From Trichostrongylus colubriformis (lineage: Eukaryota > Nematoda > Chromadorea > Rhabditida > Trichostrongylidae), in NCBI GenBank assembly GCA_963978905.1, contig OZ022258.1, positions 31,624,716 through 31,688,715 of the forward strand: a stretch of 64,000 bases of DNA. The letters are read 5' to 3'. The notes beneath the pieces are model-generated. The model made no database searches. It was given only the letters and a program-made list of their open reading frames with translations, and had not been told where the DNA came from. Position 1 is the stretch's first letter. Each line of letters opens with the position of its first letter. This document shows positions 1-12,300 of this stretch, one piece after another. Made by a program: the position numbers and the translations under genes.

Positions 1-3000
1 CCAGAAACCAAGCAATTCGTTAGTGGAAAATGGCGGTGAATCGGGGAGCATCCTCGTAAGCAGATCGCAAAACTCTTGAATCACACGTAATGAAATATTG
101 CGTAAATATATAGAGAAAAACAAAATTAAATAAAGTACTGAATGGAAGTAATTAATGGTTAGAGATGATGCTAGGTGGAAATTTGGGAAAAAGTAAGGGG
201 AGAGGCATTGCATGGCCACAGAAACCGCTAGGTACGACGAAACAATCCTCGCCAAAAAAAACCCGTCGTTGCCCCTACAAATCTGACATTCGGCGCTAGT
301 TCGGTGGAGGTGTACAAATAGCTCAGTCACAGTCACAGTCGAAATACGACATTCATTTTTGTGCAATGTCGATGCACTTGGCCTGCAGTGCCTCATTATG
401 AAACTCCGCCGCCGTTGAGCACAGACTTTGGCTAATTCGATGATTGACGACACCGACTACAAGGATCAGCGCCGTATTCATGATAGATGTATTGAATACC
501 TGCTGAACATCCGTTCCAAATGACTGTTGCTGAGCATTCAATGTCTCACAGTGGTTGAATAAAAGCATGGCGCCAAAGCGGCGCAGGAGAGCATCAAAAA
601 ATGAATGCTGTGTTTATAATCGAGACAGCGTTCTATCCTCAACGATGAATTTCAAGAAAGATCACGTTATTTACCAACGGAATAGCAACAATTGAATGGA
701 ACCAAAGCAAAAATCGACAGCAATTCGCAGTTAGATCAACCAAACCGATTTCTGGAACAAGCGGTTCTCAAAATTTTTAGAAGAAAATGAAATACATTGC
801 CTCATAAGTCAAGAGAGTGAAAATGCTCGCATAAAGTCGAACCGTCCCATGCTGCCTAGGCATGTCACCTATTTAGAAAGAACACGAATAGAAACATTGT
901 AAATCGGCAATTCCTAGTTGACAGAAGAAAATTAATTACTAGGCAGCAGGTGTTTCGGGAAAGGGCGCTCCACTACTCAAAAACAGGATGAGTAACCTCC
1001 AAAAGCAGGCCATGAACTCATGATATCTCTACTTTTCACGAGAAGAAAGTCGTAGACACTGGACTGACTCAATTGAACACTGCTACAATAAATGGTACGT
1101 CTCAAATACTCACGTGATGTCATTACCAAACACATCGAACCATCCTGCTGTTTCAGAACTATCCGCGAATGGTCCATTCCGAACCTAAACGGAGAATTTA
1201 TTGAGTTACTCACACCTCCAAGCAATGGAAGCGAACTAAGAGCGACAGATCTTTCCTATTAGAGGAGCTCCGCGATTCTTAGAACTTTTACGTAAAGCAT
1301 TAATGGAGATAAGCACAATTCATGTTTGTTCAAACAAAATTATAATATTTACCCAGAACAAACCCCTAGCGCGAAGGTTGATGGGGTAGAATAGGTGATT
1401 ATTGGAAATATTCCGATATGATTGGGTCGCGTTCATACTTTGGGGTGCCAGCGACAAGAAAGTCTCCGCGTCTTGCCTGTGCCACCTTGTCTTGTTTGCA
1501 TCGTCTCTGCACCTGCCCCGTGCCACTCTCTCTGCCTGTGAAAGCAGACAAGCACTGCCAGCGCAAAGTATGAACGGGATTTTAGAAATTCGTTCCCGAA
1601 GAAAATTTGATCAGCAGAGAAGAGATATGATACTCACTCAGCTCGCAACTACATGGGGTCCGCGCCACAGTCGTCGGAGGTTAGATCATCGAACATGCGT
1701 GGCGCGGCAGTCGCGTCGAGAAAGTGCGACATTCTTTCAGAAAGTTAAGCTACCCCTAGGGCATGTTTCGGGCGATTTTAGTAATCCTTCCCGTTTTGTG
1801 GCAAAGGTGTGTGACGCAGACGCCACGCGGTTCGGCACCAAGTGGGTGCCGTCTTCATGTTCTACGGGTCAAATTACTTCCGTGTATAAGCTTCCTACCA
1901 AATCGAAATGTACCCCAAAAACCACTTCCTCCACTCAAGATTAGATTTGCTGGGGTGGCTTCAAGTGAAACATACCAAAAAAACTAAATAACGAGGGATA
2001 AGCCTAACTAGGGCAGAATGGGGGGATACCACAAGAAGACGCTACACCCTAGCCTTGGTTTTGTGAAATCCGGATCAGTATAAGTCACTCAAGTACAATC
2101 ATTCAAAGACGCTTCTGTTACTTGCACGACTTGCTCGTACCGTTGACAATGTTTATGGAAGTAACAATTCCAAGGAGCCTGAAAAATCCTTACGTGAACT
2201 ACCGTTAAGAATTTGGACGCAGCGCTCGAAAATGTCGCTATCATGTTGGCATGCAAAATTCAAGAAGCTTCAGAATCCATGCTTTAATGAGATTGATCAT
2301 ATCACGAAACTCTTCAGAAACTCTTTCCGAAGTGATAAGATTCAAAATCGAAATTCACAGCCATTGTTCACCATTCAAAATCATTGAATTCACTAACATT
2401 AGAAAAGAGAACACAAAAAAACGGTGGGAACTGGGGATACACACTATTGCTCGAAAGTGTTTGTATGTTGTGCAATATGAAGCATTACAAATTAATCTAA
2501 TGTACCTGTTTATTGAGAGCCATCAACTTCACGCGATCATGATATGATATCATCACATCTCCCGACTTTTCCTTTTCTAAATTGAACAGGTAATAATATC
2601 ACATAAAAGACAGAATGCAGGTAACAGTATAAATTACTAACATATGTATAGATAAGAGATTACTATAATCAAATTCTAACGATCTTCTGTCACTCATAGT
2701 TAAACGACAGTAGCGTAACTGCTAGTCAACTTCAAAATCCGAGGGGAAAGCTGGAATAAAGGCAAAATACCGAATATGCATGAACATCGGTGACTCCGCA
2801 GCAAAAAGTTACTAAGACTGTCACTTGACCCTTAACAAACATGCGGCACTATTCCATTTTGAAATATGTTTTCCTCCTTGTGGCACTTCCCGATTCGAAT
2901 AGCGAGATGGGCAAAGAGTACCAAAGGACACTGGTTTTCAAGAAATGAAATCAACTTAGACACTTCCCTAAATTACAAACGGAGCTATTGGGAAATATCG

Positions 3001-4392
3001 ACTTCTATACCGATTCATTCAACCGTCGTGGATGACATTCCCACTGAGTGAACTTCATGAAATTTTACAATGATTCGAGTTATGAGCAGAAAACTTGCTG
3101 TAGGGGGTACTGAGACCCACTCTTTGGACCTCCCGTGCATATGTGCAAATCAAAAATCAAAAAACCCTATAACGTTTCTTGATCTGATCACGGTTCACTT
3201 TCGTTTTCCCTCTTCACTTTGTGAAGCTTTTTCGCGATCTTGTGGAGGTCACCTTTACGCACGTAATTCTGACACAATGGAATTCAGCATCGCGTGTGGA
3301 ATGGCGACACAGCACGATGGAATCACAGATTCGTAACATCGTAAAATCTGACGCCGGTACTTATGCTCCGGAGCAGACTTGAACTGAGCATTTGGTCAAT
3401 AACTGCTTTTTGAATGTGGTGGTTCTACAGCCACCATGGGAAGGGTCAGTGTGCGGCAGGAAAAAGGATCATGAAACGAAATCATACCTACATACTCCCT
3501 AACATGCCCCATTATGCGACCATTGAGAATAATGCTAGCAACCTGTCCATCTGCATTTCAAAAACGACATTACCGCTTAGTACGATCAAGAAACAGGTAA
3601 TGTCACGGAAGCATCAGTAGCCTCTGAGAAGTGAAAGAGTGGAAAGTCAACGTGAGCAAAAGGGCTTCATAGCTATGTAATATCTTGAAAAAAGAAGAGT
3701 AGACGCATTGCCACTGCAACTATAAAAAAGCCGCCTTTCACAAGGTCACAAGGTAAGGTCCAGAATGGTCTAAATGGAACGAACTTATTCGGGCCAGTGT
3801 TCTTCAGCGTGGCTTTGGCTGTGTTACTTGCTAAACGTCATGAAAACAACAAATGGGACATTGCTGAAGAGCCCCTATACTCTGAAAGATTTTGGACTCT
3901 GATCTGCGAAATCCACCACTTTCCATTTGATACCGAAGGATGTACTTAAGAAGAAAAGAATAGCCAGATGTCTATGAACACTCCATAACACGATAAAAAA
4001 TCAAAAGAATAGAACTAACCTTTGTAAAACCTCACAGCTAGTTTATAGCATTCATCCAAAGGAGCACCGAACTCGTTATGTATCAGCTGGGTTTCAGACA
4101 GTTTGACATGGTTGTTATTGGCCGCCTCAGCCATCAAGTCGTCGTTCATCATAACTTAACGTAATTAAAAGCATCATAAAGTGTTAAATAAACTTGGAAT
4201 ATATGCAGGGAAAAGCAAGAGACCAACAATGCAACCGTTACGAACAGTGTAAGCGGGTAGTCGTTCAGTTAATTAAAGGAGGTTACGTGATCCAGCTCAC
4301 AGTACCGTACGAATAATCAGCATTAGGGCGCGAAATCATTCAATCGTTTAGTCAGTAGTAGGTGTAATTCGCTTGCATCATTCATTCCTATC
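1..4392. other. No recognisable gene
   Basis: I see no conserved protein or repeat shared with the rest of the window. A minus-strand reading frame at 568-353 (with a hydrophobic stretch near MNTALILVVGVV) could be an orphan exon, but I do not recognise it. A 12-bp inverted pair (GTTCATACTTTG / CAAAGTATGAAC) brackets about 1429-1573. Confidence 0.4.
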
Positions 4393-5406
4393 TCTGATAC
4401 TAACCAATGAACGTGTTCACCACGAAAGCTGGTACGTCAAGCACCAGTGACTTCAATCGACACGGCTTCAATACGATACGATAAGTATCATTCTGCTATC
4501 ATGCTCATTGCTCTACACCTCAGTCATTCTTCGACTAACTAAACTCCAAGAGGCGGACCCAGGTCAAGCAACGTCGAGGAATCCTCGACAACGAGGTCAT
4601 ATTTAGTACGCTGGGAAGGGAGGGGGTCGTAATTATCGAGGTAGGCAGTGATAAACAGAATTTCTCAGGCTGGGGGTCCAAAGTGTTAAGGGGGAGATGT
4701 GTAAAACTGACTGCTTGGGTTCGAACCCAAACTAATTCGGCTTAATCATCATGGAAATTTCATGCATGGCGCGATCTACAGCGAAGCCAGCCAATGCCAA
4801 TAACCCTTTCATTGGTCCGTTGGCACCGAAACCACGTACAGAGACACCTCCGAAATTCACCGATTGTCCGTGGAAAGCGGCATCTATCGGTACAACCGTA
4901 CTCCAGAAACTATGGGATGAAAACGAAAAATTAGCTGATATGGACTTCTTTCATCCCACTACGACTGCAAGTACTTGATCTGGTGCTAGCGAGCCAAATC
5001 TTCATGCATGGCGACTCCCGCAACAAGGTCAGCTGAGGCCAGCCACCATCTCGTTGTTCGTCTGAGAGAAGAAGGTGCGCACTGTAGCCGCAATAGACAC
5101 GATGGATCATTTTTTTTCAAGATCCGTGGGAAGATTTCGCAACTTCGATGAAAAAATTCCTCGACTGGCTTCCCACGAAGTAACTCCTTTCTTTTCGAAA
5201 ATATTGCATAGTTTGAAAAGTATTTAGAAAGCGTCTGCCTCACAGAGTCCGGACAGTAAGGCCGCACTCATATGGTTAAGTTTGAAGGAAGTAATGACCA
5301 CTTGAAGTGAAACACTTCGAAAATTGTCAAAATTTTCTTCGACTGGATACCAATATCGAGAACCACGCAGCCATTATGAAAACAAACGGCAAATAGATGG
5401 CAAATG

Positions 5407-6327
5407 CAGGGTGGCTCCTAATTACTTCCGCGTAGTATAACATAGTTTATTACTAATAACATCAACAAAAAACGACGCTTATACAATCTGATACAACTTC
5501 CATGTAGAGCAATGCCTAGTAATCATTCACTCAAAAAGATGTTCGAAATGAGCTCCTTTTGCAGCAATACAGGCCTTCAGTCTCTTTCCCACTCTCACCG
5601 TGCGACATCACTGTGGGCCGCAGGAAGGTAACGTCGCTATCGTCCCACGCCTTCCGATCAGCCCTTCAAGAAAATGAGATATGCAAATATCCCTGACATT
5701 GTCAGAAGTGTAGCGCATCAAATGGTGCTTGTTCTGTGAGAAAAGATGCAGTTTGAGGTAAGTTATCATCTCCCGAATTTGAAATTGCGAAAACCAGCCA
5801 AAACGCTCCTTACAACCTAATAAAATCCTGTTCCTTGGGAAAATAGCACTCAAAGGCTCCCCTGTGCTGCTTCAAATATGTCAGTGGTCAATGCGTGCTC
5901 CAACAGGAGTGGGCACCTGCTCATTCTGCAAGATCCACACTGGCATTCTGCGAGAGTCACTTCCCTGCCTACTGGAAGAAGGACTTCTGGCCACCTAACT
6001 CGCCTGATCTGAATCCGATGGATTTCGCCGTGTGAGGCTACTTGCGGCAGAAGGTCTCCTCGAAAAGGCACCGAAGTTTGAACGCTTTCAAAGCTTCACT
6101 TCAGAAGGCGTGGCACGATACCGACGTCACTTTCCTGCGGCCCACAGTGACGTCGGTGGAGAAGAAAAGGCCTGTATTGCTGTAAAAGGAGCTCATTCCG
6201 AACATGTTCTCGAGTGAATGATTATTAGGCATTGCTCTACAGAGATATTGTATCAGATTGTATAACCGTTGTTTTTTGTTGAAGTTATTAGAAATAAACT
6301 ACGCGCAACTAATTAGGAGCCACCCTG
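5407..6327. mobile_element. Tc1/mariner-type foldback transposon inside the composite repeat
   Basis: Begins CAGGGTGGCTCCTAATTA and ends with its inverse. The arms stay inverted for about 275 bp (5407-5680 and 6055-6327), so both ends carry the transposase 3' region. On the plus strand 5934-6240 encodes the C-terminal DDE region, with PPNSPDLNPMDF then GYLRQKVSSKRH, broken by a stop and frameshifts. The composite repeat continues on both sides and matches the uninterrupted copy near 30690. Confidence 0.75.
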
Positions 6328-6876
6328 TGTATTCTGAGGCAATTATTAAGAAAACAGTTTACAGTACTCTGAGAAGTGGAGTCTAAGTAATGTTCAAAAT
6401 ATTCGAGTATGTGCGAATTTAGTATGGGGAATATACCGCGCCCAATCCGATTGCCGCATCGCTATTGCGGCAGCGACGCTCGATCAGTTTGGGCGCAATG
6501 TAACGCTTTACATGGCTCCTTTTAGTTTCTAACTTCTCCATTCTTATTTTTTTCATCCTTCATCTCTGCTCCAAAGCTTGCACGACTATTAAGCCTTCTC
6601 CTTTGTCATCAGTGGACGGGCATATTACCCAAGGTCAATGCTTTCGGCAACGCTGCAATGCTTTCGGGATATAAGCCTTGAATTTTGTTAGGGCCTTATA
6701 TCTCTTAGACGCAGTTGTTTCGGAATATAAGTACTGAGTTTTGTCAGGTTCTTCTTTCTATTATTTTGTTAGGAGTTAGCCCTCAGTGCTTTTTTACCTT
6801 AGGCTCTTATTGATTATTTTCTTGATGCACTGGCTCGCATTGACTGGGTAGAAACCACAGAAACGTAACGGGTAGA

Positions 6877-6965
6877 GGGGGGGGGAGGGTCGTATGAGCG
6901 TAACGAGAAGAGGGGGGGGGGTCGTATGTGGACCCCCCTTCTTTGGGGAGGGGTGGAGGGAGGAG
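6877..6965. repeat. G-rich low-complexity tract
   Basis: Runs of G8-G9 with GGGTCGTATG spacers and a short C-run. A similar tract ends the second copy of the composite repeat (31195-31250). Confidence 0.7.
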
Positions 6966-7145
6966 GGTCGTAATTTTTTAAAAAAATTATCCTCGACGCC
7001 ACGCTTGACCCTGGGCGGACCGGGATAAGACGGGCGTCTGGAACTAAAATGCGGTTTCCGTCACAGCTCGAGAGCGGTTTTCCCGCCGGGGATTTCGCCA
7101 CAGATAGGCTTTCTAGACCCCTAGTTCTCAAGTGATAAGCTAGCA

Positions 7146-8924
7146 GCAATAGGAATATAGGTTTATTAGAATAAAGGGATTGCAGCAATAATCCGACAAA
7201 GCACGGGTTGTGAATAGCCGAGCTCCTCTGCGCAGCCGTCCTCTGGGTTCGCCGTCGTCCCCTCTCCCAGCGTCTTCAGCGCGCTGCCTCCCGTCGGCTG
7301 AAACAATAACATTCGCATCGGTCGGTCAGATCACTGAATAGAATCTCAAATCTTGAGCTCACACCTCCTCTATCTAGCTTAAAAAAGACGTTAGGTCGGC
7401 TTGATTTTGATATTTCTTGGTTTTATTTTCTCTCCCTTTTTTATCCAGAAAGTGTGCCAAATGGGCGAACGATAGTTTTCGAATAGGAATGATCATTCAA
7501 AGAAAATTAAAAGGGAAAAGTCAAGAGACCTACATCACTCGTTGGCGTCCACCATAGAGAGGATAGCGAAATCGTGTTGGTCACAGGTCAATGTTAATCG
7601 GTCTCAGAAAAGGGTACGGCAGACACATATAAAGCGCTTCGTTTGTCTGTCTATCTGTCTGTCTGCCTGACTGTCTGTCTGTTTGTCTGTCTGTCTTTCC
7701 GTCCGTCCGTCCGTCCGTTCGTTTGTCTGCCATGAAATTGGGAAATGCATGAAAAACAACCCTGGGAGATGAGGTCACGTTGGATTGGATAGTGCATGGG
7801 ACAAGCACTAAGGAGTACACATGAACTAAGCCAAGCTCTGCAATCGGGGGGTGAAGCGTGCCTTGAAATACTCGGTCCTCAAGATGAAGATGGCTGATAG
7901 GGCTCCAAAATGACCAGTAAGTGGAGAATAGATGGGTTCAAGCCACTCGTGACTTTTCGAAATACACGAAAGAAGCCCGCACGCAGTGAAAGACTTTTTC
8001 TTTCACCTCGATGAGGTGTTCAAAACTTCAAAATTCAAAACTCTGTGCCAACGCAGCATAGAGATAAGAAAAACCGGTCAACCAATGTCCATTCTGTTCA
8101 TCCATGAACACATCGGGGTGAGCGAAAATTTGACCGTAGTGGGCGCGTACAATAGAGAGGCCTGCTGTCCTGGGGTGTGTACCCTTATGTCAGGATTTCG
8201 CTTTGCAACGTTGTCCGCGACATTTGCGCGCGAGTTGACTGCTCTCGGTGGAAATCGCGTGAAATTGCGTAAGAAGGGTGGCTACCGTATCTACGCCTAT
8301 TTCTATTCATTTTACCGCTATGTTGAGCTTGTTTTCAAACTGTTTTCGTCTCAATTGTGTACATGAAGCTTGCATATTCCTAAAGTTTGGGTAAGTACTA
8401 CCTCTAAATACGCATCTACGTCATATATATTTGAATGGCTTTTTTCCCTCATCTGAGGCAACGTTCGTGATCCTAGTTCCGAGTTTCACGTTTTCCATGA
8501 ATTACTTCCAGCGGAAGTGATCTGCGCGGTGACTAGCAAAAAAAAACACGACGACCTTCAATTCCGTTCTCCAAAATTCTGCACAGCAAGCGAAGGTACA
8601 TCACCTTATTCAAGAAGTCTATGTTTCTCAGCCAGATAAGCGAAATCATCTGCGCAAACGAATCTTATGGTTTCATCAAGCCTTCTTTGTACTTTCCGGC
8701 ATACGGCGCGTGCATCTGTGTCAATGGCAGCAATCAACGCCAGGTGCCGCAAAGTATGGAAGCGGTCTTATGAAGGACGGTCGCTTGGAGCAGTGGTCGT
8801 GTTACTAACGATGCTCTCTTCGAGGGGAGATTTCAATATTACATATTTAAAATATGCAGACGCATAGATCATTTCAACAAATAACTGTACAGAGGTTTCC
8901 TCGAAAGGCTAGGCAAAATGGATG
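7146..8924. other. No recognisable gene apart from the microsatellite
   Basis: The plus-strand frame 7986-8366 (126 codons) has no similarity I recognise. This interval is downstream of the aquaporin gene and may include its 3' flank. Confidence 0.4.
7641..7730 (+). repeat. (CTGT)n/(CCGT)n microsatellite
   Basis: An imperfect tetranucleotide array that shifts from CTGT to CCGT units near 7695. The long minus-strand frame over it is a product of the repeat. Confidence 0.95.
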
Positions 8925-8930
8925 TTTATT
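8925..8930 (-). promoter_or_regulatory. Candidate poly(A) signal of the aquaporin gene
   Basis: AATAAA on the minus strand about 265 nt past the stop codon. It is the best hexamer I noticed downstream. Such hexamers are frequent in AT-rich DNA, so support is weak. Confidence 0.3.
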
Positions 8931-9195
8931 TGTGCAACCAAGTGAAACTAATACATAAGCTAACAACGAAAACGTGTCTTTTAAAATAGCCACAATTGTT
9001 GATATTAGAAAAATATCTCCAATTGTTGGAATCATATAATATTCTTGAAGCCTTATTGTGCCTTGTTATGCTTCTCCTCTGAAAAGTATTTTTGTACTAT
9101 ATGGAATACACTGATATAATTGTATCACTATATGGGGATTTAGCCACAATTACACAACAAAGGCACAATTCAACACTTTGAAGAAATAAAACCTC

Positions 9196-9379
9196 TTACT
9201 CTTCTTCTCTCATCTCATCATGCTCGCTTTGGGCCTCGGGCTCCTGTTTTTCCTTAATGGCTTTGAAACTTGGCGGATCCGGAATATGTGATCCGACGCA
9301 AACATGATAAAGCCATCCCGCGAATACTCCCCCAAACAGTGGAGCTATTATAGGAATCCAAAAATAATAGTTATGGAAC
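9196..9379 (-). CDS. Aquaglyceroporin exon 7 (helix 6, C-terminus, stop)
   Basis: 184 nt after acceptor CTTGCAG. It encodes FHNYYFWIPIIAPLFGG, then VFAGWLYHVCVGSHIPDP and an acidic Glu-rich tail ending in TAA at 9198-9196. WIPIIAP..G is the conserved start of MIP helix 6. Confidence 0.94.
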
Positions 9380-12300
9380 CTGCAAGGAATTTCGTGAAAC
9401 AGTTGGACGGGTCAACTCTTACTTCTTCTTGCCGGAGTCTTTGATGCGAACCCATTCCTCGCTGACATTGATGGTTCTCCTCTTCCATCAATGAAACTAG
9501 TTTATGACCTCCTTATCCTAATAATAGAACACTTACGTAAGCTGCTGATCGAGTCAATAAAGAATGCCTCGCTAGGACAATCAGCGGGCTTAGTAGAGAT
9601 GCTGACGATTTGGGAGAGGTTCACTGCTCTTACTATTAGAGCTGATTACGGTGTAGGCTAAGAGTTGACGTCTAGAAAAAGCCTCCATGTTCGACTCTGC
9701 ATGGATCTTGGTATTGCTACCTTTAGTCCTGGGTTATTTGGAACTGCACGAAAGCCTTGCAAGGATATCAGTGCCCCGATGAAAAAAGTCATGTGGTTTT
9801 CCTAGTATACACTGGTGAGGTAACCCGCGGTCTTTGCTAGTTTTCATTAGCTTGATAAACTCACGTGAATACCTCTGGTCCATATATGAAATACGCGAAT
9901 AATCGTGGTCCGAGATCACGAGCGGGATTGATCGGATACCCAAGGTTCATACCACAGCATGTTCCTAGTAATAATAGTAGTAGTTGATGAAAACTGGCGT
10001 AGTGGTAGACAGACTCTATGCTGAATTGTTGAGCAAAAAAATGCTCGTTCGACTGAATCTCGTTTTGCAGGGCCCCGCGCGTCCTTAAAACTGGAGCACG
10101 CGTTTTAACATTAAGATGAAGGATTTCACAGGAATTTGTTTGAGTGCATTTTATCCGAACTTTGAACTTACCGATCATGATGAGTATAAATCCAAATAAC
10201 CATGGGTGCGCTGCATCGGGAATTTGATTTCTTTTGTCAATGACCACGCATACGAAAAACACTAACAAACCTGTGCCGCAAACCTGAAGTATTGGAACCA
10301 CATCATCCCTTTAACACAGCCTCCAGCAACAAATTTAGGTCCACCCTTCTCCGTGAGAAAGGATTCTTCTGCCCGCGTAGCACGTCCTCAACCCACGTAG
10401 CACACTTATTTCGACCAGCAGTTTAGATAACCAAGGCGGCTTGGACTCTCAAAACTAGAAAACTAATCGGACGTGTTTAGTAGAAGACGTGCCTCTTCCC
10501 TTATTCTCTCACCGTCTGACGAGTCATCCTCCTTCCTCTTTTGTCTATCCACTCACCAACACCACCATCTTCATCTTTACTATTAGGTTGATTCATAATA
10601 AATCGGACAAATGGTAGTGATGATTTCTAGAGATCATAACTCAGTAACGAATTAACGAAAATGGACGCGCGAGGTACCATTGGAATGAGTATGAAAAGCT
10701 CTTCAAAGTACCGCAAAATAATCACTCCAAAGTATCATTCCGCCACAATGCCGCACGATTTCAAGCGGTCCTGAGACCACATCCGCAACGTCGTACTATT
10801 TATATCGCTATCTGGCCAGGAACCCGCGGATATCGGCAGACGTCTGATAGAAGTTCACAAGGAGCATGCCCCCGGCAGAAGTACACTGTAGTTGTAGCAT
10901 TCGAAGTTTGCGTCAGGCGACTATTCCATCGAAGACGAAAACCGCGGTTGGTGGAGCGTACACGGCGTAGAGTACTGGGAGCTGCTCGATGAAGGTACCA
11001 CAGTATCCGCCGACGTCTACGTTCGTCAATTACGAGAATTGAAGGCCAATGTCCAAAGTTCGCTACGGCGGCGGTCACATGTCTACTTCCAGCACGACAA
11101 CGTGTCTACTTCCACAGACCGCACTTCGCAAGATCGACCAAGGCCGAGCTGCTGTCGTACAGTTGGACCGTACTTCTATACCCACCGTACTCCCCAGACC
11201 TGGCCCCTTCAGATTTCCACCTTTTCTCCCACAGCCAACGCCACCTGGACGGCCAAGACTTCAAAACTCGCGACGAGGTCAAGGCGCCACTCGGCAACTT
11301 CTTCGAGCTCCAGCTTCCAGCCTTCTGGAGCAAGGGCATCCATGATCTGCCTATACCGTGGCAGAAGGTCATCGATAAAGATGGAGTATATTTCAAGTGA
11401 ATCCCTGTTGTCGTAAAAAAGTTGTACGACAATGATTAAAATTGGTCAATTTGTCCGATTTATTATGAATCAACCTAATACAAGGTCTAGTAATCTTTAT
11501 ACCACGCACTTGTGATCGATACGCTAGTAACAAAGATAACGGCTATAGCTTTTGCCGTTGATCAATATCACTTTAGGATGTGCCGCGCACTTTGAATCCA
11601 TTCATAGACGTGGTGGCATGGAGTGCGATTTTCCCCCATACAATGACTTGCGGGGGCAAGCCAATGTACAAGTCAACGCTTTAATCCTCCCAAGCGATCT
11701 CGTACCAATTCACCCATGCGATGGATGGAACGGTCGGTTGGCCTGGGCGGGCATAGACGTGGGATTTAATCCCCGCACCATGAGAGTGGGGGTGGGCGCC
11801 ACTGGTCACTACACCACTTCCGAGTCACTTTACTGTCGATTCATTTATTCGACCCTTCAATTATTGTTAACTCTACTGCAAGAATACGGTCAGAAGGAGA
11901 GGGATTAGCCTTGTCAGCCCCTTTGTTCTCCTTCATTGGGTACACACTCGCCTTCCTAAAACCAAAGTTATCGTGTCCACTGTCTTCAATCGTTTTTCTG
12001 ATTCCTTCTCTACCGCCAAGCCACTTAGAGCATATGCATTCTTATTGCGGCGGTAGCCCACCCAAGATCATGCAGTGCGCCTTTTAGAAGAATGCGCTTT
12101 TTTATAGGTGTGCAAATCTCACCACTATTTGTTCTTGGGCCATATGCTCATTGTCGGGCAGGGCAATATGACATGCAAATGCATGCCGAGAAAATATCTG
12201 GACTAATCGTACTTTCGCATACTAAACAGTGATAAAGCCCCCTGGACACATGCTTGAGACACAGGAAATCTATCACATTTTCTGCTAGACCCCCAGGCCT

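Larger units (their letters stand above)
4393..7145 (+). repeat. Composite repeat copy 1, with nested Tc1-like element
   Basis: Shares long stretches with 29395-31275: the CGTCGAGGAAT block, GAGGTAGGCAG, the peptide-like segment, the stretch around TCTAAGTAATATTTCAAG, the AGAAACCACAGAAAC stretch and the closing G-rich CTCGACGCCACGCT. Its first block (4393-4560) recurs at 21625-21790 and, inverted, at 20825-20973. Its last block (about 7070-7140, GGGGATTTCGCCACA) recurs at about 21855-21900. No transposase is visible except in the nested element. Confidence 0.75.

Noticed and set aside
1402..1944. 180-codon plus-strand open frame, the second longest in the window
   Set aside because: No recognisable domain, odd composition, no splice partner, and it overlaps a short inverted repeat. 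Taken as chance.
7581..7820. Frame rich in TDRQTDRQ repeats
   Set aside because: A translation of the tetranucleotide microsatellite.
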